64,000 nucleotides of DNA, taken from Beroe forskalii. Lineage: Eukaryota; Ctenophora; Nuda; Beroida; Beroidae. Positions within the stretch are counted from its first letter, which is position 1. Each line of letters begins with the position of its first letter. Below are positions 57,701 through 64,000 of the stretch, one piece after another. The stretch lies in contig WFMF01000585.1 of assembly GCA_011033025.1 (NCBI GenBank), positions 32,983-96,982 on the forward strand, read 5' to 3'. Made by a program: the position numbers and the translations under genes. The notes below the pieces were generated by a model that worked only from the letters and a program-made list of their open reading frames with translations, did not search any database and was not told the DNA's origin.

Positions 57701-59889
57701 CTTGGGAAATTGAAGTTAAATATAGGCTTAACCAGCGAAATTTCTTTTAATGATATTTGTAATTTGATCACAGGAATTATGACAAGAAAGGATGCAAACA
57801 TGAGCAGCAAGACAAAGATTTCCGCAGAACTCAGAATACGGTGAAAATCATCTACCTTAGGAGGTGTATTTATGTGGAGTGAAATGTTGGTGTTCACAAA
57901 TTTGGTAGGTTGTAATTTGGGGATCTTTCTCAAGTCATTACTCTAGTTAACATATGATAATGACGTCATTTTGAACTGTCATGGTAGGCGAAAATATGGG
58001 GATTTTTCCGAAAAATCCCCAAATTACAACCTTTATAAATACACGTTCTAAGGTACATATCAAATTATAAAACTTGAAAACTAGTGGGAGGCTTCTAACA
58101 TACAGATTAAACTTTATTCCCCTTGAAAATTCACAACAAATCATATTATCTTCATGATAGATCTCTCAATATGATTTCCAGGGGAAGTTGACAGTATTCC
58201 CATTAATAATGGGGACTTGACACAAATAATATTGTACACAGCAGATTTGTATAAAATATCTCCACAACTTTAGTATAACCCCCAAAAATCTCCATAACAC
58301 TAACACCATCCGTTCATTTCATGATTTATTGATTGAAAAGGATTGAAATGCGCGATAAAATAAAATTTTCTCCTATTCTTACATCATCAGATCAGTTGAT
58401 GATTTACTGATTGAAATGCTCGATAAAATGAAAGTTTCTCCACTCTACACTTACGTCATCAGGACAGTTGAGGTCGACCGTTCCCTCGATGGCAACGGCG
58501 CACTTCATCAGATACACCACAACGTCACGGTGGCCCCCCGAACATGCCCAATGAAGCGGCTGCCTGCAGTTCTGAGGGATATGGACATGTTGCTATGGTA
58601 ATATGTGGGTTGCTAGGGGTATCACGCGGCTCTACGGGTTGCAACGCGTTATAATTAGTAATGTGTTACTACCCATAATGCGTTATAGTTAGTAACGCGT
58701 TACAACCGGTAACGCGTTACTTGTTACAATTAATAATCGCGTTGGGTAAGGAAACATTAGGGTTACCTGTCACACAACAGATCAGTAAAGACAGAACTTG
58801 ACAATTTGTGTGACACCTTACATCATGGCATGCTTCAGTTAAGTTTTATAAAAATATAAATTTATAAATTTTAGACATTTACTATTCATACAAATGCAGT
58901 TAATTGTCGTCTATATGATATTTTGAGACATTTTTTGCATTCACATTTGGAAGATAAATAAAAGATGTCACATATTCAGTACTCATAGAGGCTGATGTAA
59001 AAGAATAAATCTATTTGAGTCAATATATCAAATAAATATCTATATTATATCTCAAAAAAGCAAGGCCGTTTTCTATGAAGCAACTTTAATGAAGCATAAA
59101 GTGCACATTTAAAGAAAAACATTGAATATTAGATTTTATTATAACAAAACATTTAGAGAAGATCACGGGGAAGTTTGGACCAAAATTTTAATTAATTTTC
59201 ATTCGAAAGTTTCGAGAAAAGTCTTCCAAAGAGATCGTTAGAATGTCACGGTTCTCAGTTAAATATTTCATCTTCAAGGCGAGATTTGTGAAATTGGAAC
59301 ATTTCAAATCAGAACTTATAGTTATTTTATTTAGTTGCAAAAATCTCTGTTTTCATTATATCGGTGGCACATCAGCTTACCCATAACATAATAATGTCTC
59401 GAAATCGTTTTGGCTTTGACCAATCCGGTGCCAGTTAACGGTTAACTCGCGTAATGATTGGTCAATGCCAAGACGGTTTTGAGATGTTATGGGCACACTC
59501 AGATACGCCTCCAATGTATAGACTCCCCAGCGATCTCCGAACACAAAACCACTGGAAGATTGATTCGTTACATGCACGACAGAGTCCGGGACGTACAAGT
59601 AGTAGGCTCAGAGTGACGTCATCATCTTGATTTAGAATGGTGAGTTGATGAAGTCATTATCATGTTTTAGAATGGTGAGTTGATGACGCCATCATGAGTT
59701 AGAATGGTGAGTTGATGACGTCACACTGAGCCTACTACTCATACGCAACCTTTAAAAATAGGAATATATATCTATCTATATAGGTACCTGATCAGCAACT
59801 GAAATCAGCTTAGGATTTGCTTCAAGAAGTGCCTTTAGGCGGCTCAAGCGGCCTTCGTATGCCACTTGGCAAATTTCAACATTTGACAT
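54738..59889 (-). CDS. PSMD10: Gankyrin / 26S proteasome non-ATPase subunit 10 (PSMD10, Nas6-type), ankyrin-repeat chaperone
   Basis: Gankyrin binds the Rpt3 ATPase during assembly of the 19S regulatory particle. Exons on the - strand are 59889-59788 (ATG), 58571-58455, 57434-57285, 56192-56104, 55711-55631 and 54867-54738. They join in frame with GT-AG introns. Visible ankyrin repeats include RQPLHWACSGGHRDVV, TPLHIATSSGHLHIV, TALFLCATKNWIEIAEVLL, TPMHKAAAKDHYQILKL and EGNTPLHIACEGNHLRCI. HWACSGGH and MHKAAAK are close to gankyrin signatures, and the N-terminus (VCNLAY-like VCQVAY position: CQVAYEGRL) aligns too. The last exon is uncertain. Reading through 54785 gives KVGLGLMLRHQ and a stop at 54740-54738 (222 aa, close to the usual 226), reminiscent of the gankyrin C-terminus. 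But a good donor (AAG/GTAGGT at 54786/54785) would splice to an exon I cannot find in the repeats to the left. A TPLQVA-like segment is missing. Confidence 0.88.
54868..55630 (-). other. Gankyrin intron, no recognised content
   Basis: AT-rich canonical intron between the last two exons. A short palindromic GGGGCTACGCCCCCC stretch lies near 55510-55530. Confidence 0.6.
56193..57284 (-). other. Gankyrin intron with GTCACGTG-rich start
   Basis: Near 56205-56300 the sequence AAAGTCACGTG is repeated about five times in slightly different forms. No exon is recognised in the rest. Confidence 0.6.
57435..58454 (-). other. Gankyrin intron containing a foldback-like segment
   Basis: The motif TTTGTAGGTTGTAATTTGGGGAT near 57900-57925 (20 bases of it: GGTTGTAATTTGGGGATCTT) is mirrored by GGGGATTTTTCCG and CCCCAAATTACAACC at about 58000-58030, a likely small foldback insertion. 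No coding content. Confidence 0.5.
59380..59493. repeat. 114-bp foldback (MITE-like) in gankyrin intron 1
   Basis: CCCATAACATAAT and TTTTGGCTTTGACCAATC are matched by GATTGGTCAATGCCAAGAC and GATGTTATGGG. Arms of about 45 bp flank a short loop. Confidence 0.8.
59598..59739. repeat. 142-bp foldback with internal TAGAATGGTGAGTTGATGA repeats
   Basis: AGTAGTAGGCTCAGAGTGACG at the left is mirrored by TGACGTCACACTGAGCCTAC and TACT at the right. Three copies of TAGAATGGTGAGTTGATGA lie between. The ends carry the CRE-like TGACGTCA. It lies in gankyrin intron 1. Confidence 0.85.
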
Positions 59890-60688
59890 GTTCGCACCTC
59901 AAATGTCAAAGAAGTGGGTTCAATGAAAAGCAAGATCAACATATTATTTTATGAAGCAATTTTTGCTTAAATTTGTTTTTAAAAGATCATACATGAAAAG
60001 ATTTTTTCTTGATATTATATATCAAATATATTTTCAGTGATTTCTGGATAAAAATATATGATATTTAAAGACCCAGCTGTTAGATCGTAATCTCAACTTT
60101 ACAACGGATAAAACAACAACTTGGATGAAGCGAGCTCGATAAAATTAAGCTCTCTTTGACAAGAATCACCGTTATATGTGTTTGCAAAAGGTGCAAATAC
60201 CAGTTAAAATTCATAATAATAAACAGCAGTCAGAACTCAAAAGAAAAACCAGAATGTTCGGGTGATACAACAATTTTTCTGGTAACAATATAAAAACGTT
60301 GATATTGGTCAACCAAATCATAAACCGATCCAGTTGACTTCTGATTGACGTTAACAAATAAAAACTGAAAATAATATACAGTAGCGACATTGATTACATT
60401 CGGCACTGCATGGCCATTGGATGCAGCGCATTTGTACAGAGGTCTGTGATATGTGCAAACCTAGAAATAGTGGTGACATGGCACCTGAAACTCAGAGCAC
60501 GTTACAAACCTAGAAATAGTTGTGTAATAGAAATAGTGGTGACATAGTCGCGCATATATGTCGGAAACTCAGAATACGTTACATCACGGCTATATCCAGT
60601 AAAAACAGTTACGAGCCGTGAAGACTAAAAGAGACTAGTTTTGTGGTTCTAAAAATTCAGATTTAGCATTATAGGTGTGTGCCAATTT
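59890..60688 (-). other. Upstream region of gankyrin
   Basis: AT-rich DNA upstream of the start codon on the - strand. It should contain the gankyrin promoter and 5' UTR, but I see no decisive promoter motif. AAACCTAGAAATAGTGGTGA-type short repeats occur at 60455-60545. Confidence 0.45.
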
Positions 60689-61429
60689 CCGCCCTGGCCA
60701 GGGCGGTAACCCCCCGCGGTAAAAAGAAAACTGGCCAGGGGTATAAGTTAGAGATTTGAGTGTCACAGGGTGATATAATATATACTAATAATATATAATA
60801 TACATGATAATTGGGAGCAAATTTGGAAAGCCGAGATGTCAAGAACGGGAAATGGTAGAGCCATGATCGAGGTCAGGTTTTGTTTATCTAAGATGGGAAA
60901 ATGTTATAGGCTATAAGAGAAGTTCTGGTGACGTCATTTTCACGTAACTATGACGTCATCAACTTAGCGAAATTTTATTGCTTTTTTAGCGAGAATAGGC
61001 CATCTTTATGCGAATTTTTAACCAAGAAGGAATGGAGATAGCTCAAAAATGTTGAAAAATCGTTAGTTGGAAATTTAAAGAGCTTTCAGAAAATCATACG
61101 GATCATTGGGCTATCTCGATTTTTCATCGAGATATACGCTATTTTCTAAGGTACGGTGAAAAATAAATTTCAAAATTTTAGGAGAAAAACTTAAACGAGT
61201 GATATGTCAAGAACTGCGGCTTATCTTGAGATGAGACCGGTCAAAGTATGTTGTACTAAGGCGGAATTGTGTGATAGGCTGTATTGGAAGTTGGTTTGAG
61301 CTTATTTGGGTACTGTGATGACGTCATCAAAATCGCGTAAAAGCACTAAAATAGCGTATTTTGTGATAGAACGCTATTTTGCGCTACTTTTACATCTCCA
61401 ACTCATAGAGTTTTCATCAGATTATGTGG

Positions 61430-61637
61430 GTCAGAATAACGGGGGTCCGAATAACGGGGGTCCGAATAACGGGGGTCCGAATATCGGGGGTCCGAATAAC
61501 GGGGGTCCGAATGACGGGGGTCCGAGTAACGGGGGTCCGAATAACGGGGGTCCGAGTAACGGGGGTCCGAATAACGGGGGTCCGAGTAACGGGGTCCGAA
61601 TAACGGGGGGTCCGAATAACGGGGGTCCGAATAACGG
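61430..61637. repeat. 15-bp GGGGTCCGAATAACG minisatellite
   Basis: About 14 units with few variants (GAATGACG, GAGTAACG), reverse complement of the array at 6758-7005. Confidence 0.92.
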
Positions 61638-61659
61638 GGAAATATACGATGGACTAGTG

Positions 61660-61990
61660 AAGCACGTGAGTTCACGCGGACGTTTTGTAGAAATTAGGGG
61701 ATTTGAAGAAATTGATATTTACGCAGGATTTTCGACTTGATTATGTTGAAATGAGTTTAAATACGACTAATGCACATAAAATTAGATCTGGTTGCCATAT
61801 TTTAGCACGTGAGTACACACGGACGTTTTGTAGAAATTAGGGGATTTGAAGAAATTGATATTTACACGGGATTTTCGACTTGGTAACGTTGAAATGAGTT
61901 CAAATACGACTAATGCACGTGAAATTAGATCAGGTTGCTATATTTCATCACGTGAGTTCACGTAGACGATTTGTAGAAATTAAGAAATTT
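61660..61990. repeat. About 130-bp direct repeats with CACGTGAGT...ACGTTTTGTAGAAATTA
   Basis: CACGTGAG followed by a GGACGTTTTGTAGAAATTAG block and ACGACTAATGCACGT recurs at about 61662, 61807 and 61950. The same repeats are in copy 1 (about 7010-7260). Confidence 0.75.
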
Positions 61991-62170
61991 ATCAATTCTA
62001 GTGATTCCAAGTTAGAATAACGTAGTTTAGGAATTCGTCTGGGTAAGTTGTGTGGGTTAGACTTGCGTGTGGGCTAGTATCGTGGGTTGGGACTACGTTA
62101 GGGCAAGTTACGTGGGTCCAAACTGCCTTTGGGCAAGTAACATGGGTTCAAACTACATACATCTGTCAAG

Positions 62171-62323
62171 ATATCACCACCAAAACCGTTGGACGGTTGG
62201 TCTAGTAACCCCCCGCGGGTTTGGATGTGACAACGGAACCTGAAAAGAGACAAAATGGGCTGATCACATCCAAACCAGCGGGGGGTTACTAGACCAACCG
62301 TCCAACGGTTTTGGTGGTGATAT
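62171..62323. repeat. 153-bp terminal foldback of transposon family 1
   Basis: Arms begin ATATCACCACCAAAACCGTT and end with the reverse complement. Arms of about 62 bp are nearly perfect. Copy 1 lacks the outermost 17 bp of one arm. Confidence 0.9.
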
Positions 62324-64000
62324 GTAAGAAGCAGTAAAAGGTCTAGGTTGTTTTACAAGCATTACGGATCCAAATCTCAGAAGAAAACATAATTTATCAA
62401 ATTATTTTCAACTCTGAGATAATATGTGAGCATGGACAGCAGTACTACTACACGAAGATATAAACCACGCCCCTTAAATAAGTAGAGGAGAAACCACGCC
62501 CAAGAAGGAGTTTATAAGAGAGAGAAATGAAATATATGACGTAATTTCGTGAGTACTACACACGTTATAATTTCAAGGATGACGTCAGAAAACTACACGA
62601 CAGGACGAGTGATATGAGTATCATAAGCAGAACACGACTGGTCTATATCCACACAAACACTGGTCTATATCCACACACTATACGCTGAGCACGAGAAATA
62701 GGCGGTTCTACGTCATCAACTCGCTATAATGAGCTATAATAATGGCGTCATCCTACCCGCCTATTCCTCGTGCACGAACTATAGTCCATATCCACACACT
62801 CAGCTCTTCAGCTCACATATCATAATGCTGTCAGTTAGTAATATTCTGACTTATGACAATATACGCTCAGACTACAGACTATAACAGCTGTGCGACTTTT
62901 CAGGAGAAAAGTTTAAGTTTAAAAGGCAAATCAGTGCCCACGTATTATTATTGAGTTGTTCAAACTTGAGAGTGACAGCGTTAATATTGTATGATTAACA
63001 AACGAATGGGAGTGTTATATCGAAAATTATCACACGAGGCGTCAGCCGAGTTTGACAATTTTCGATATCACACGATCCATGAGTTTGTTAATTGTACTAT
63101 TACCCGACAAAACAGTACTCCCTACCACTCGGGTCTGACGACCCTCGTCTAAATTCAACGTTTTTATAGATTTTCGAGTGCTCCTTCATAAAATCGAAAA
63201 TTTATTGAACGATATTCTGCCACCGTTTAGTAGTCCTATAAAGGAGTGATATATCGATAATTATCACACTGGAGTTTGAGCCACGGGAGGGTAATAATGA
63301 GATTTATACGCATAGTCTGCATACGTGTCGAGATAGCATGGAGCGGGCCGTATAAGAGATGCGCCAGTAAAAAATGAGGCAACTGGCAATTGAAGTCGAT
63401 CACTTCATCAATAACAGATGGTCCATATTCGACAGGTTTGAGGTACAGTATCTACAGCACTACAGTACGAGAACAAACTAACAAAGAAGATAAATTGATA
63501 CTCAAAATTGAATATATTGATACTCAAAACATGAGTGAAGCAGGCTTGCGCCACATAGAAACATATCGAGTATAATAATATTATATTGATAGGGATACGC
63601 GTTGAGGCCTATTATACCATTTAGGTGCAGAGCTTATATTGTGCCGCTGAGGTCTATGAGAATGGCTCGATAGTTCCCCGTCATATATTTGCAATAAAAA
63701 GCTCATAATCGCAAACATTATAATATCATACGAAGGGAATATATATCATCTTTAATGGTCACTATATTATGAGAACTGTAGTTAAATAATATAAATGTTG
63801 CGATATGTATATAATGTGGTTGTAGCAACACACTTTGAACGACTTTGCCAGAAGCAAGTGACTTGGAATGTACATAGTATTGTTATCACTCATGGATGGA
63901 ACATTAGTATCGCATAGAAATTATTATAGACGGTTGGAGATTTCGTCATTATCACGGATTAGAATTGAGCATTTCTGACATGGAACTTGGACTTTTTGTG
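62324..64000. other. Right-hand flank with small foldbacks, no gene recognised
   Basis: 62689-62773 is a foldback (GCACGAGAAATAGGCGG mirrored by CCGCCTATTCCTCGTGC); a related GAGAAATAGGCCTATTTCTTG lies at 55776-55796. At 63006 and 63243 the motif GGAGTG(T/A)TATATCGA(A/T)AATTATCA recurs, with an inverted partner near 63050-63075, which suggests a small MITE of about 280 bp. No coding sequence is supported. Confidence 0.5.

Larger units (their letters stand above)
60689..62323. mobile_element. Non-autonomous transposon family 1, copy 2 (inverted, without nested insertion)
   Basis: About 1635 bp, reverse complement of 6596-9672 minus the nested 1.4 kb. It runs from the palindrome CCGCCCTGGCCAGGGCGG (60689-60706) to the terminal foldback (62171-62323), with the minisatellite between. 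It shows the structure before the nested insertion. No transposase frame. Confidence 0.88.

Noticed and set aside
1-64000. tRNA and rRNA genes
   Set aside because: Scanning by eye for B-box-like GGTTCGAATCC and cloverleaf ends gave no convincing candidate. The TTCGAATCCCC in the 15-bp minisatellite is a chance match.

Overview
The window is animal (metazoan) nuclear DNA. It has split genes with GT-AG introns, AATAAA poly(A) signals, CCP/sushi-type extracellular modules, a RAPGEF1/C3G-type RasGEF, a gankyrin (PSMD10) homologue, Helitrons, a LINE remnant and many foldback and minisatellite repeats. I cannot name the species; a repeat-rich marine-invertebrate-like genome fits. No bacterial or viral gene organisation is visible.

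Layout. (1) 1-9779, + strand: the 3' part of a RAPGEF1-like gene (REM plus CDC25 domains, nine exons); its last intron holds a 3-kb transposon with another element nested in it. (2) 11526-11648: an orphan first exon of a sushi-domain gene, cut off by decayed transposon material (11.7-14.5 kb). (3) 14511-22415: a tandem duplicate of 3405-11690, so the second half of the RasGEF gene (14986-17951) recurs and is followed by a complete sushi-domain gene (22249-27419, 524 aa). A 2.5-kb minisatellite-filled transposon sits between them. (4) 27.76-30.89 kb: a GC-rich 32/25-bp minisatellite. (5) 31.4-54.7 kb: a very large imperfect inverted repeat. Its arms (36.9-40.6 kb and 46.5-53.0 kb) flank a second, 5'-truncated sushi copy (41158-43165), two head-to-tail Helitrons and a second GC-rich array. 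The left side also holds a 4-kb palindromic satellite (32.6-36.8 kb). The right arm carries a 2.7-kb transposon with ~675-bp terminal inverted repeats, itself interrupted by a 422-bp hAT-like MITE. Two composite GGTACC/GTTAAC minisatellites follow (53.1-54.7 kb). (6) 54738-59889, - strand: gankyrin/PSMD10, six coding exons. (7) 59.9-64 kb: upstream region with a second, inverted copy of the transposon found in the RasGEF intron, plus small foldbacks.

The genes do not form a pathway. RAPGEF1 activates Rap/Ras GTPases, the sushi protein is probably a secreted or GPI-anchored surface protein, and gankyrin is a 26S proteasome assembly chaperone. What links the window is its duplication history: ancestral order RasGEF > sushi > GC-rich array > gankyrin, then a tandem duplication, then an inverted duplication, then later insertions. 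Four insertions can be proven because the duplicated partner keeps the empty site. The most unusual observations are a 26-unit minisatellite made from an exon/intron junction, an intron without GT-AG ends bounded by an exact 11-bp direct repeat, and a duplicated RasGEF half-gene with 27 synonymous but no amino-acid differences.
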